DNA of 64,000 bases from Mycobacterium stomatepiae (GCF_010731715.1 NZ_AP022587.1:620001-684000); one strand, 5' to 3'; positions 7,961-17,277 are shown, counted from the stretch's first letter. Translations and numbers: made by a program. Notes: a model not told the origin generated them from the sequence alone.

Positions 7961-9370
7961 ATGACGACCACAAAAAGCGAACATGTCGAACGTCGCGGCG
8001 GCCTCATGCAGCGCCTCACGATGCTCTGCGTCCGGTATGTCGAACGATTAATGCCGGACCCGTATTTGTTCGCGGTCATTTTGACGCTGATCGTGGTCGC
8101 ACTTGTCGCATTGCTCGTCCGCGGCGCCACACCTTCGGGAGTGCTCAAGGCGTGGTACGGCGGCGTCTGGGGAGCGCAGAACATCTTCACCTTCGCGTTC
8201 CAGATGGTGTTGATCCTGGTCACCGGTTACACGCTCGCCGAGGCGCCCGTGGTAACGCGGGCCATCATTCGACTCGCGAGCAAACCGACGAACCAGGTTC
8301 AGGGCGCCTTGCTGTGCTTCGGCGTCAGCAGTGTCTTCTCGTTGCTGAACTGGGGGCTGGGCCTGGTGGCCGGCGCGCTGGTGGCGCGTCAGGTCGCAAA
8401 ACGGCTGTCCGGCGTGCATTTCGGCTACCTGATCGCGACCGGGTTTATGGGCTACCTGGTTTGGACGCAGGGCTTGTCGTCGTCGATCGCGCTGGCCAAC
8501 ACCGATACGACCAGCCCGATCAACGTGATTCACAAGATGACCGGACTGATCGTGCCGTTGAGGTTCACGATCTTCCAGCCCTACAGCTGGGTCGCCGTGA
8601 TCGCGATGGTCGCACTGGTCGGCGTCACGATCTGGCGGATGGAGCCCGATGAAAGTCTCGAGCCCGATCCCGCGGTATTCGAGGAAGAGCCCGTTGCGGA
8701 TCCGCCGCAGGGCCGGCCGACGTTCGCCGAGCGGCTGGAAAATCTCTGGATTCTCAACGTCCTGGTATTCGCCGCAGGCATAACGTATTTCGTGCTGAGC
8801 GGTTTCGCGCTGAATATCTCGTCGATGATCATGTTATTCACCGTCACCAGTGCGCTGCTGCACGGTACGCCGATCCGGTTCATTCGCGCGTTTTCGGGCG
8901 CGGCGAAAGTGTCCGGCCCGTTGCTGCTGCAATACCCGCTCTACGGCGGAATCGCCGGTCTGCTCGGTTATCTGCCGCCGGGCTCAAGCCGAGCGCTGCA
9001 GACCGTGCTCGCCGAGGCCCTGGTACGCGGCGCGGATCAGTACACGCTCCCCTTCCTGACTTTCGTTGGCTCCGTGATCATTTCGCTGTTCGTCCCGTCC
9101 GGCGGCGGACACTGGGCGGTGCAGGGGCCGATCGCGGTCGGCTCGGCGCTGGCCATCGGCCAGCATTCGCCCGCCTACCTGGGACTGATCTCGATGTCGG
9201 TGGCGGTCGGTGAGGGCGTCGCGAACATGATTCAGCCGTTCTGGTTGCTGCCGGTGCTCGCGATCGCGAAGCTCAATGTCCGCCAGGTGATGGGCTTTAC
9301 GGTGATCGCGTTCCTGATCGGTTTCGCGGTCGCCGGCGCCTCGGTCCTCATCGCGCCCCACGTGCTGTGA
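7961..9370 (+). CDS. Short-chain fatty acid transporter, AtoE family
   Basis: Integral membrane protein of 469 residues with about 12 hydrophobic segments. It matches the AtoE/TIGR00366 family of short-chain fatty acid uptake permeases: YVERLMPDPYLFAVILT near the N-terminus, NWGLGLVAGALVARQVAKR, SSIALANTDTTSPINVIH, a cytoplasmic charged loop around residues 225-255 (MEPDESLEPDPAVFEEE), and FVPSGGGHWAVQGPI. The C-terminal QPFWLLPVLAIAKL is also diagnostic. The stop overlaps the start of the next gene in a GTGA, so the two are translationally coupled. A physical role with the amidase downstream is inferred only. Confidence 0.9.
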   Translation: MTTTKSEHVERRGGLMQRLTMLCVRYVERLMPDPYLFAVILTLIVVALVALLVRGATPSGVLKAWYGGVWGAQNIFTFAFQMVLILVTGYTLAEAPVVTRAIIRLASKPTNQVQGALLCFGVSSVFSLLNWGLGLVAGALVARQVAKRLSGVHFGYLIATGFMGYLVWTQGLSSSIALANTDTTSPINVIHKMTGLIVPLRFTIFQPYSWVAVIAMVALVGVTIWRMEPDESLEPDPAVFEEEPVADPPQGRPTFAERLENLWILNVLVFAAGITYFVLSGFALNISSMIMLFTVTSALLHGTPIRFIRAFSGAAKVSGPLLLQYPLYGGIAGLLGYLPPGSSRALQTVLAEALVRGADQYTLPFLTFVGSVIISLFVPSGGGHWAVQGPIAVGSALAIGQHSPAYLGLISMSVAVGEGVANMIQPFWLLPVLAIAKLNVRQVMGFTVIAFLIGFAVAGASVLIAPHVL

Positions 9371-10896
9371 CGTCGCCCGCCGCAATGCGCCCCTCGCCCA
9401 CCGCGCGGGTGGGCGCCGCCTATCGCACGATCGCCGAGGCCGACCGGCCCGAGGTGCGGATCACGCTGCGTGACCAGGCCGACGCGCTAGCTGATGCCGC
9501 TGCCGTCGAACAAGGTCTCGCCGCCGGAGAGCATCTGCCCCTGGCGGGGCTACCGACGACCGCGGGGTGCCGCGAGTTCGCCTACCGGCCGGCTACTACC
9601 GCGGTCGCCATCGAACGACTCCGCGCCGCCGGAGCCGTCGTGCTTGGCAAGACGAACCTCGATCAATTCGGGTGCGGCCTGGCCGGTACTCGGAGTCCCT
9701 ATGGCGCCGTGCGTAATTCGCGCCATCCGGACTTGGTCTCGGGCGGGTCGAGTTCGGGTTCAGCCGTCGCCGTCGCGCTGGGCATCGCCGACATCGGCAT
9801 CGGAACCGATACCGCCGGATCGATTCGAGTCCCCGCCGCGCTGAACGGTCTGGTCGCCATCAAACCCACCCTCGGGATCGTTCCCACCCACGGCGTCGTC
9901 CCGGCGTGCGTGAGCTACGACGCCGTCTGCGTGCTCGCGGCCGACCTCGCCCTGGCCACCACCGCGGTCGCGGTGATGGCCGGACCCGATCCGCGCGACC
10001 CCCGCGGCCGCCCCTGGCCTGCCGACGTTCGCCTCGCGGCGCCCGACGCGCCGCGCCTGGCGATCCCGGAAGCGGCGAACCTCGCCGTACTCAGCCCCGG
10101 CTACCGCGACGCGTTCGAGCAGTCCGCGCGTCTGGCCACCGATGCCGGGTGCAGTGTCAAGCCGATCGACATCTCCGTCCTGCTGGACGCGGCCCTGCTG
10201 CTCTACGACGGCGCGATCGTCGCCGAACGTTACGCGGCGGTCGGCGAATTCCTCGAAACCGCACCGGCGAGCGCCGATCCCGTTGTGGGGTCTATTATTG
10301 CCGCCGCGCGCTCGGTAACCGGTCCCGCCTTCGCCGCCGACCTGGACGCGTTGGCGCGCGCCCGTGCCGACGCCGCTGGGCTGCTCGACGGTTTCGATGC
10401 CCTGCTGCTGCCCACCACCACCGAACATCCCAGCCTGCGTGAGGTGGGCGCCGATCCCGTCGGGATCAGCCGCCGGATGGGCACCTACACCAATTTCTGC
10501 AATCTGCTCGACATGGCCGCGGTCACCGTTCCCATCGCGCCGACACCGGCGGGCACCCCGGTCGGGGTGACGATCGTGGTACCCGCCTTCGACGACCAAA
10601 TCGCCGCCGACATCGGCGCTCGATTGACCGGCGCCGCGTCCACACTGTTGGCTCAAACCGGCGTCGACCTAGCGGTATTCGGTGCCCACCGACGACGACA
10701 GCCGCTGCACGGGCAACTCGAGCGGCTTGGCGCGCGGTTTGTCGCGGAGATCTCGACTGCCGACGCCCGCCCGGGCGAATTGTTCCGGATCTTCGAGGCC
10801 GGCCTGGGCGGCTTTCTGGCGGCCGCACCCGCGCCGATGGCCCTGACCGCGATCGAACTCGACGACGGCCGCTCGGTCACCGGTGTGACCGGCTGA
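9367..10896 (+). CDS. Allophanate hydrolase-like amidase, probably inactive
   Basis: Amidase-signature protein of 509 residues; intact allophanate hydrolases (AtzF) are about 600. Seen: VSGGSSSGSAVAVALG (cis-serine) and GTDTAGSIRVPAALNG (nucleophile serine), plus GAHRRRQPLHGQLERLGARF, the start of the AtzF C-terminal domain. The segment that should carry the catalytic lysine (consensus VPFAVKDNIDVAG) is absent: LPLAG runs straight into LPTTAG. The C-terminal domain also appears shortened. The Ser-cisSer-Lys triad is therefore incomplete. GTG 9367 overlaps the AtoE stop. No urea carboxylase is nearby. The gap is in frame, so the gene is still open; whether it makes a useful protein is doubtful. 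Confidence 0.8.
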   Translation: MTSPAAMRPSPTARVGAAYRTIAEADRPEVRITLRDQADALADAAAVEQGLAAGEHLPLAGLPTTAGCREFAYRPATTAVAIERLRAAGAVVLGKTNLDQFGCGLAGTRSPYGAVRNSRHPDLVSGGSSSGSAVAVALGIADIGIGTDTAGSIRVPAALNGLVAIKPTLGIVPTHGVVPACVSYDAVCVLAADLALATTAVAVMAGPDPRDPRGRPWPADVRLAAPDAPRLAIPEAANLAVLSPGYRDAFEQSARLATDAGCSVKPIDISVLLDAALLLYDGAIVAERYAAVGEFLETAPASADPVVGSIIAAARSVTGPAFAADLDALARARADAAGLLDGFDALLLPTTTEHPSLREVGADPVGISRRMGTYTNFCNLLDMAAVTVPIAPTPAGTPVGVTIVVPAFDDQIAADIGARLTGAASTLLAQTGVDLAVFGAHRRRQPLHGQLERLGARFVAEISTADARPGELFRIFEAGLGGFLAAAPAPMALTAIELDDGRSVTGVTG

Positions 10897-10922
10897 TCTT
10901 AGCGAAAACTGTTGGTGGCGAA

Positions 10923-12005
10923 CTACATCCACAGTTTCGCTATCGAACCCGCCAGCGCTACCGGATCTTGGTCATCGGTGTTGCAGCTGATCGCCACCGA
11001 CGTCGTTCGGTCCTTACTCATCCAAAACGCCGTGACGAATCCGCCCCAATCGCCGTCGTGAGCGAGTGTTCTATTGGGCTGCAAGAAGATTCCCGCACCG
11101 TACTTGTCGCCGTCGTCGGTGGGCACCGCCCCGGCCAGTTGCGCGTCGAGCAAGGCCGCGCCGCCCAGCCGGCCGGTTCGATAATTGTCGGCCCAGTGGA
11201 CGAGTTGGCTGGGTGTGGTCTGGATGGCACCGTCGCCGACCTGTTCCCAGCCGGATGTGGTGACGCGGTAGTCGTCGCCGTCGGCCTCATAGGCGACGGC
11301 CTTGCCGGGAATCGGTCCGATTGGATCCATCACCATAGCCAGGCCGAGCGGGCCGAAGATCTGGTCGGTCAGGAACCGCGGCAACGGTTCGGCCGATACC
11401 CGGCGGACGATCTCGCCGAGCAGTAAGTAGTTCGAGTTCGAGTATTCGAACTGGGAGCCGGGCGGGAACGTCAGCTTCGGCATGGCGGCCACCGCCCGCA
11501 TTGCCTGCTCCTGGGTGGTGCGGTCGCTGATCGCAAACCCCTGCGCCTCGAGCAGCCCGATGTAGTCCGGGATGCCGCTGGTCTGGTGCATCAGTTGTCC
11601 CACGTTGACGGTTGCGGACCACGCCGGCAGCTCGGGTACATGCCGGGATAGTGGGTCGTCCAGCGACAGCTTGCCGGCGTCGACGAGCAACAGCAGAGCG
11701 GTCGCGGTGAATTGCTTGGACACTGACGCGATATCGAACACCGTGTCGGGGGTGAGCGGGTCTTCGGTCGCCAGGTCGGCGAGGCCGCGTACCCCCGTCC
11801 AGACGACCGTGCCCTTGACCCCCACCGCGGCCGAGCAGCCCGGCGCGCCTTCGTCGATAGCGTCGTTAAGCACCTTCTGACTGCCCGCCTTCGCGGCCTC
11901 GGTGTTCGGGGGTCCGGCGGAGGTGGTTTTCGGCGACGGCTGCTGATCGGCGCCACACGCGCTGAGCAGCAGGATCGGGAGAAGAAGCACCGAGCATTTC
12001 GCCAT
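10923..12005 (-). CDS. Beta-lactamase/esterase-fold lipoprotein (Rv1922-like), copy 1
   Basis: Serine hydrolase of 360 residues in the class C beta-lactamase/penicillin-binding family. Seen: a short signal with the lipobox LLSAC (Cys17), the nucleophile motif SVSKQF, the second motif YSN in EYSNSNYLLLG, and a third motif HDGDWGGF. Such lipoproteins sit on the outer face of the membrane and act as esterases or peptidases; substrate is unknown. A closely similar gene follows upstream on the same strand (12039-13211), which indicates tandem duplication. It corresponds by type and position to Rv1922. Confidence 0.88.
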   Translation of the reverse strand: MAKCSVLLLPILLLSACGADQQPSPKTTSAGPPNTEAAKAGSQKVLNDAIDEGAPGCSAAVGVKGTVVWTGVRGLADLATEDPLTPDTVFDIASVSKQFTATALLLLVDAGKLSLDDPLSRHVPELPAWSATVNVGQLMHQTSGIPDYIGLLEAQGFAISDRTTQEQAMRAVAAMPKLTFPPGSQFEYSNSNYLLLGEIVRRVSAEPLPRFLTDQIFGPLGLAMVMDPIGPIPGKAVAYEADGDDYRVTTSGWEQVGDGAIQTTPSQLVHWADNYRTGRLGGAALLDAQLAGAVPTDDGDKYGAGIFLQPNRTLAHDGDWGGFVTAFWMSKDRTTSVAISCNTDDQDPVALAGSIAKLWM

Positions 12006-12038
12006 GCCGTCAATGATGCTGACTTCCGGCGCTTTCCG

Positions 12039-13211
12039 CTAAAACCAGAGCTTCGCGATCGAGTCGGCCAAGGCTTCGGGGATCTGGTCGTCGGTGTTGC
12101 AGCTGACGGCGACCGACGTCTGCCGGTCCTTGCTGACGCGAAATGCGGTGACGAAGCCGGGCGAGGCGCCGTCGTGGTCGAGCGTGCCGTCGGCCTTGAG
12201 ATAGATTCCGGCGCCGTAACGCACCGGGACGCCGGGGCCGATCTCCACCGCTCCGGCCAGCTGCTCCCGCAGCAGCCGGGGCCCGCCGACGCGCCCGGTT
12301 CGATAGTTGTCGCCCCACTGCACCAGCTGGCTGGGTGACGCTTGGACCGCGCCGTCGCCGACCTGCTCCCACGCCGATGCGGTCATCCGGTATCCGTCGC
12401 TGCCCCCCGCATACGCGACGGCCTTGCGTGGCACCTCGCCGACGGGGTCCATCACCATCCCCAGGCCGAGCGGGCCGAAGATCTGCGCGCTAAGGAACTG
12501 CGGCAGCGGCTGCCCCGACACCCGATGGACAATCTTGCCGAGCAGCAGATAGTTGGAGTCGGAATAGCGGAATTCGCTGCCCGGCTTGAAGGCCAGCTGC
12601 GGCACCGCCGCGACCGCCCGCACCGCCTGCTCCTGCGTGGTCCGATCGCTGATGCCGAACCCCTGCTTCACCAGCAGCCCCTCGTATTCGGGGATGCCGC
12701 TGGTTTGGTGGATCAACTGGGTGATCGAGACGGTCGACGCCCACTTGGGAAACTCCGGCATGTGCTGGGCGAGTGGGTCGTTGAGCGTCAGCTTTCCCGC
12801 GTCGGCGAGCAACAGGATCGCGGTGGCGGTGAACTGCTTGGACACCGAGCCGATGTCGAACACGGTGTCCACGGTGATCTTTTCGCCGGCCGCCGTGTCC
12901 GCGATGCCGCGCACACCGGTCCACACGACGGTGCCCTTGGATCCCACCGCGGCCGAGCAGCCGGGCGTCGCGGCGTTGACCGCGTCATCGAGCACCCGCT
13001 GGCTCTTGTCCTTGGTGAGCGAGTTGTCCTTGGTCGTGACCACGGCAACCTCACTCGACGGGGCGGGTTTCGACACGGGGTTAGCGGTATGCCGCACACA
13101 GCCGCACAGCGATAACAGGACCGCACACAGCACCAGCGCCGCTCGCCCGGCCCCGCGCCCTTCGAAGTCCGAAGGCAGGCTCGAAACCATCTGTCCGCCA
13201 GGATCTTTCAT
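12039..13211 (-). CDS. Beta-lactamase/esterase-fold lipoprotein (Rv1922-like), copy 2
   Basis: Serine hydrolase of 390 residues, a clear tandem paralogue of the next gene downstream. Seen: a signal region with the lipobox SLCGC, the nucleophile motif SVSKQF, YSD in RYSDSNYLLLG where the neighbour has YSN, and HDGASPGF as the third motif. The Asn to Asp change falls at the family's YxN position. The start at 13211 gives a long N-terminus; an internal ATG seven codons later would bring the hydrophobic segment closer to the start and is equally possible. Extracytoplasmic, lipid-anchored location is inferred from the lipobox. Confidence 0.85.
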   Translation of the reverse strand: MKDPGGQMVSSLPSDFEGRGAGRAALVLCAVLLSLCGCVRHTANPVSKPAPSSEVAVVTTKDNSLTKDKSQRVLDDAVNAATPGCSAAVGSKGTVVWTGVRGIADTAAGEKITVDTVFDIGSVSKQFTATAILLLADAGKLTLNDPLAQHMPEFPKWASTVSITQLIHQTSGIPEYEGLLVKQGFGISDRTTQEQAVRAVAAVPQLAFKPGSEFRYSDSNYLLLGKIVHRVSGQPLPQFLSAQIFGPLGLGMVMDPVGEVPRKAVAYAGGSDGYRMTASAWEQVGDGAVQASPSQLVQWGDNYRTGRVGGPRLLREQLAGAVEIGPGVPVRYGAGIYLKADGTLDHDGASPGFVTAFRVSKDRQTSVAVSCNTDDQIPEALADSIAKLWF

Positions 13212-13373
13212 TGCACCCGGGAAATCACCCCACGATGGTCAGTCCGGGGCGCGCGATGGCCGACCGGGTTCACACGGTGAGTATGCACGCGGCCTGGCGT
13301 CCGCGTGCCCGATTTCACCGGCCTCGTGGCCGAGTCCCTGCGGCCGGAGTGGGTCGCGGTAGGGTACGCGGCT

Positions 13374-13820
13374 ATGTCTGGTCGCAAGTTTTCGTTCGAG
13401 ATCAACCGGACCAGCAGCGCTCCCGCTGCCAGGGTGTTCGCGCTGCTGGCCGACGGCGCCGCGTGGTCGAGCTGGGCCAAGCCGATGGTTCTGCAGTCGA
13501 GCTGGGCACGCCAAGGAAATCCCGCTCCGGGCGGTGTCGGCGCGATTCGTCAGATCGGTGTGCCGCCCCTCCTGGCTCGGGAGGAGATCGTCGAGTACGA
13601 GCAGGATCGCCGGCAGGTCTACAAGTTGGTCGGGCCATCGCCGGCAAAGGATTACTTCGGCGAGGTGGTTTTGACGCCGAACGCGACGGGCGGTACCGAC
13701 ATTAGATGGTCCGGGTCGTTCGTCGAGAGAATTCGCGGAACCGGGCCGGCCACGCGGGCGGCGCTGGGCGGTGCGGTCAAACTGCTGGCGGATCGACTCG
13801 TCAAGGCGGCCGAGCGCTAG
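13374..13820 (+). CDS. SRPBCC (polyketide cyclase/START-like) protein
   Basis: Protein of 148 residues with the SRPBCC fold pattern: an N-terminal strand FSFEINRTSSAPAARVFALL, AAWSSWAKPM, a glycine-rich turn, IVEYEQDRRQVYKLVG, and a long C-terminal helix ending LADRLVKAAER. These small hydrophobic-cavity proteins bind or convert lipids and polyketides. ATG 13374 places the first strand at the normal position; the frame is open further upstream without similarity. By type and neighbourhood it corresponds to Rv1919c. No signal peptide. Confidence 0.82.
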   Translation: MSGRKFSFEINRTSSAPAARVFALLADGAAWSSWAKPMVLQSSWARQGNPAPGGVGAIRQIGVPPLLAREEIVEYEQDRRQVYKLVGPSPAKDYFGEVVLTPNATGGTDIRWSGSFVERIRGTGPATRAALGGAVKLLADRLVKAAER

Positions 13821-14043
13821 GGGTTGTTGGCCTGCTGTTCGGCCTGCAGCGCCTCCTGCATGCCTTGTTCGAACTGCTGCTCGGCGGCTTCGTTGTGCAT
13901 GATGCGTAACCTGGTCATCCTGCAGGTATGCGCGCCGTTGCTAGCGGTGAGCTGGGAATCGGCTAGCGCCGGATTATGAGTACAGGCGCTGTCAGTCGGT
14001 GCCGGCGTTGTCGGCCCGCTCACCAACTATTAAGCTGGGCTAA

Positions 14044-15615
14044 GTGATTGACGTCGTCATCGCGGGTGGCGGCCCCAACGGGCTGATGCTGGCCAGCGAA
14101 CTGGGACTGAACGGGATCCGGCCGGTGGTGCTGGACCCGATGCCCGGCCCGAATCCGATGCGGCGCGCGAATGGCGTTATCGGCCAAGGGGTCCGGATCC
14201 TGGACCATCGCGGTCTCTACGGCACGCTGGCGGGAACCGCGGACCCGCCGCGGCTCAACCCTCGCCCGATGTTTGCGGCCTTCCCGTTGGATCTCACGTC
14301 GATCGCCGACTCGCAGGTCTTCCTGCTGCCCGTCCAGCAGCCCAGGCTCGTTCAGGTGCTGGCCGACCGGGCCGGCGAATACGACGTCGACATTCGATGG
14401 GGCCACGGGCTCACCGGTTTCGACCAGGACGCCGACGGTGTGACGGTGCAGGTCACCGGCCCCGGCGGCAGCTATGCGCTGCGGGCCAAGTATCTGATCG
14501 GCGCCGACGGCGGCACCAGCATGACGCGCAAGCTGGCCGGTATCGAGTTTCCCGGGATGTCGTCGTACGACCTCGTCGCCCGGATGGGGTTCGACATACT
14601 CCCGCCCGCGGATTGGATCGACCCGGTCAACGGCGGGCTGGACATCCCCGGGTTCGGCCGGGTGCCGCCGTTGCAGTTTCATCGGGCCGACCAGGGCGTC
14701 TTCGCCTACGGTGCGCTCGGCGGCCGGGCGGCGATCATTGTCTTCGAGCTGGACAGGGCGGCCCGCGAGGAACCACTGGACGACGACGGCGAGCAACCGC
14801 CGATGAGCCTGGCCGAGCTGGAGGCCAGCGCCAAGCGGGTGCTGGGAGCCGACGTGCCGTTGCGGCCCGCCTCGCCCGACGCACCACTGGATCTGCGCAG
14901 GTTTTGCGGGATCAATTCCAGGATCGCGTCGCGGTATCAGGTGGGCCGGGTGATTCTGGTTGGCGACGCCGCGCACGTCCACTCCCCGATGGGCGGACCG
15001 GGGCTCAACCTGGGCCTGCAGGATGCGGTGAACCTCGGGTGGAAGCTCGCCGCGGTGCTGCGCGGGCGCGTCGAGCCCACATTGCTTTCCACCTACGAAG
15101 CCGAGCGCCGGCCCGCCGCCGAGCGGGTCATCATGCACAGCCGGGCGCAGCTGGCGCTCGTGCGGCCCGGGCCCGAGGTCAGTGCGTTGCGCCAGCTGTT
15201 CTCCGAGCTGCTCACCGATTCGGATATCGCGCGTCGTCTCAGCAACCTGATATCCGGGGCCGAAAACCGTTACGGCACCGACCCCGACGCGCATCCGCTG
15301 ACCGGGCACTGGGTGCCCGACTTCGGCGTGACTGACGGCGGATGGACGCGACGCGTCGCGGAGCTGGCCCGCACCGGACGGCCCGTGCTCATCGATCTCA
15401 CCGACTCCGGCTGCGTGGCCGCCGCGGTGGCCGATGCCGCGGACGAACTCACCGTCGCCGTCGGACGTCCCGATGCCGAGCTGTTGGCCACCGCGCTGCT
15501 GGTGCGTCCTGACGGTTATGTGGCGTGGGCATCCTCGGCGGCCTCACCCGACGTCGTGGAACTCCGCGAGGCGCTCGCGCGGTGGTTCGGACTGGGCGCC
15601 ACTACTTGGCGTTGA
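14044..15615 (+). CDS. FAD-dependent aromatic monooxygenase (rifampicin monooxygenase-like)
   Basis: Class A flavoprotein hydroxylase of 523 residues. Seen: the FAD Rossmann motif VVIAGGGPNGLML at the N-terminus, the DG motif in IGADGGTSMTRK, and the second FAD motif VILVGDAAHVHSPMGGPGLNLGLQDAVNLGWKLA (broken here as VILVGDAAHVHSPMGG and GLNLGLQDAVNLGWKLA). A C-terminal thioredoxin-like part follows. The sequence and length resemble the PheA/TfdB group, which includes Rox-type enzymes that hydroxylate rifampicin; physiological substrate is unknown. GTG 14044 opens directly on the FAD motif. The stop overlaps the convergent flavin oxidoreductase by 14 bp. Confidence 0.87.
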   Translation: MIDVVIAGGGPNGLMLASELGLNGIRPVVLDPMPGPNPMRRANGVIGQGVRILDHRGLYGTLAGTADPPRLNPRPMFAAFPLDLTSIADSQVFLLPVQQPRLVQVLADRAGEYDVDIRWGHGLTGFDQDADGVTVQVTGPGGSYALRAKYLIGADGGTSMTRKLAGIEFPGMSSYDLVARMGFDILPPADWIDPVNGGLDIPGFGRVPPLQFHRADQGVFAYGALGGRAAIIVFELDRAAREEPLDDDGEQPPMSLAELEASAKRVLGADVPLRPASPDAPLDLRRFCGINSRIASRYQVGRVILVGDAAHVHSPMGGPGLNLGLQDAVNLGWKLAAVLRGRVEPTLLSTYEAERRPAAERVIMHSRAQLALVRPGPEVSALRQLFSELLTDSDIARRLSNLISGAENRYGTDPDAHPLTGHWVPDFGVTDGGWTRRVAELARTGRPVLIDLTDSGCVAAAVADAADELTVAVGRPDAELLATALLVRPDGYVAWASSAASPDVVELREALARWFGLGATTWR

Positions 15616-16765
15616 GCTCGTCCTGGTACTTCTTCGTCATGTGCTCGACGGCCTGATTCTGCGACTCCGCGAGGCCTTCGCGGGCATCGCTGGCACGCGC
15701 GGCCGCATCCAGGGTCGGCTGTGCCTGGCCCTGGAAATGCGGCATCACTTCGGCGGCGAACAATTCGGCGGACCGTTTGGTGGCCGCCGGATTGGCCCAC
15801 TCGTGGCCCATCTGCAGCATGCAGCCGAAGCCGCCGGACTGATCCCACATCCGCTGGATCTGGGCCCGCGCGCGCTCCGGGGTACCGATCACGCCGGCGC
15901 CGTTGTCGTTGATGACGTCGATCATTTCGTCGATCTGTTCGCCCGGCATCGTCATCTGCGGGAACGCGGCCACCTTCTGGAAGTACCGGAACCAGTGCTC
16001 GAGGCCGAACTTCACGTCCTCGCGCGCCTGTTTGTCGGTTTCGGCGACGTGGAACGGCCCGACCAGGCTCCAGTTCTTACGGTCGACCGTGGTGCCGAAT
16101 GCCGCCGCGCGTTCTTCGACGATGTCCCAGTGATATTGCAGCGCGTTGAAGCCCTCGACCGTCAGGGTCGCCCCAATGGAGAGCAGGCCGATGCCGTGCT
16201 TGCCGGCCAGCCGCGCGCCCGTCGGCGAGGCGACCGCGGCGACCGCCAGCGGGACTCCGCCGTCGGAGTACGGGGCCAGCTGCAGCTTGGCGTTGTGCAG
16301 CTCGTGCGTCGGGGTCTTGGCGCTGACGGTCTCCCCCGCCAGCAGTCGGACCACGATGTCGAGGTTGGTTTCCAGCAGTTCGCGGCAGTCGGCGGGGTTG
16401 AGCCCGATCATCGCCGAGTCGGTCGGCAGCGAGCCGGGTCCCACTCCGCCGATCACGCGGCCGCGGGTGAGGTGGTCCAGCATCATCAGCCGGTCGGCCA
16501 CCCAGAGCGGGTTGTGATAGGCCAGCGAGATGACTCCGGTGCAGAGCTTGATCCGCTTGGTCCGCTCCGCGGTGGCGCCGATGAAGATTTCCGGCGATGC
16601 GATGAGTTCGGTGCCGGCCGAGTGATGTTCGCCGATCCATGCTTCGTCGAAGCCCAGGGCGTCGAGATGCTGGACGAACTCGAGGTCGCGCTGCAATGCC
16701 AGCGTGGGGTTGGTGCCCGCGCGGTGAAATGGCGCGATGAAATATCCAAACCTGAGCTTCGCCAT
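15602..16765 (-). CDS. LLM-class flavin-dependent oxidoreductase
   Basis: Luciferase-like monooxygenase of 387 residues that uses reduced flavin (FMNH2 or F420) with a TIM-barrel fold. Seen: FGYFIAPFHRAGTNPTLALQ, WIGEHHSAGTELIASPEIF, TGVISLAYHNPLWVADRLMM, and GRVIGGVGPGSLPTDSAMIG, which match the limonene/alkanal monooxygenase group. The ATG at 16765 is chosen because CAAGGAGACCTTCA precedes it; a longer frame exists upstream. Substrate unknown. It is convergent with the FAD monooxygenase. Confidence 0.9.
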   Translation of the reverse strand: MAKLRFGYFIAPFHRAGTNPTLALQRDLEFVQHLDALGFDEAWIGEHHSAGTELIASPEIFIGATAERTKRIKLCTGVISLAYHNPLWVADRLMMLDHLTRGRVIGGVGPGSLPTDSAMIGLNPADCRELLETNLDIVVRLLAGETVSAKTPTHELHNAKLQLAPYSDGGVPLAVAAVASPTGARLAGKHGIGLLSIGATLTVEGFNALQYHWDIVEERAAAFGTTVDRKNWSLVGPFHVAETDKQAREDVKFGLEHWFRYFQKVAAFPQMTMPGEQIDEMIDVINDNGAGVIGTPERARAQIQRMWDQSGGFGCMLQMGHEWANPAATKRSAELFAAEVMPHFQGQAQPTLDAAARASDAREGLAESQNQAVEHMTKKYQDELNAK

Positions 16766-16884
16766 TGAAGGTCTCCTTGCAGTCGCGTTGCGGAGAACCA
16801 TAACTCAGCCTCGCGAGCCTCAGGGCAGCTCAGCGGCGCCGACGTCGGGGATTGTCTAAACCCCGCCGTAATGCGAGGGCGCGA

Positions 16885-17169
16885 TCAGTTGCCGCCGCAG
16901 ATGTTGCCGACGCAGCCACCGCCGCCACCGGGTCCACCGCCACCGACGCCGGGGATGCCACCGCTACCGCCGCCAGGCCCGCCACCACCGGTCGGGCCGC
17001 CGGTTTCCGGGGCCGTCGATGGCGCGACGCCGGATGTCGTGCTGGTTGTCGTGGTCGTCGTTGTGGTGCTGCTAGGTGCCTTGTTGCCGCCTCCGCCACA
17101 ACCAACCGTCAAGACGAGCATGGCCGCTCCTCCGAAAACCGCGACCGCCGTCCGAGCTTGCGTCCTCAT
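16885..17169 (-). CDS. Small Gly-rich exported protein, possible lipoprotein
   Basis: Protein of 94 residues. It has an N-terminal signal segment (TAVAVFGGAAMLVLTVGC) ending in a lipobox-like cysteine, then a Thr/Ser run (PSSTTTTTTTTSTTS), then a Pro/Gly-rich tail of about 45 residues that ends CVGNICGGN. Low-complexity tails like this occur in mycobacterial surface proteins. The start MRTQ is preferred over an upstream in-frame ATG because it gives a typical signal peptide. A second tiny exported protein with a similar C-terminal CxnCG ending lies 108 bp upstream. Function unknown. Confidence 0.6.
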   Translation of the reverse strand: MRTQARTAVAVFGGAAMLVLTVGCGGGGNKAPSSTTTTTTTTSTTSGVAPSTAPETGGPTGGGGPGGGSGGIPGVGGGGPGGGGGCVGNICGGN

Positions 17170-17277
17170 CAGACTTCCCTCCGCCACTTTGCGAACTCGT
17201 GGTTCGTACCCGCCTGTGTCTGTCGCAAACCGGGCGAATTGGGGCGGCCACCGATGGCGTGGATGCGGAGTTGCCGC

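Noticed and set aside
13817..13918. Short minus-strand frame ending QQFEQGMQEALQAEQQANNP
   Set aside because: The peptide looks protein-like, but it is only about 27-33 codons, has no clear ribosome site and no recognisable family. It could be the tail of a lost gene; evidence is too thin to list.
14044..15615. FAD monooxygenase as a proven rifampicin-resistance gene
   Set aside because: Similarity to Rox-type enzymes is only at family level; substrate cannot be claimed from sequence alone.
16885..17110. Dense GGN/CCN triplet repeats as a possible CRISPR or regulatory repeat
   Set aside because: They are irregular codon repeats for the Gly/Thr-rich tail of a small protein, with no unique spacers.
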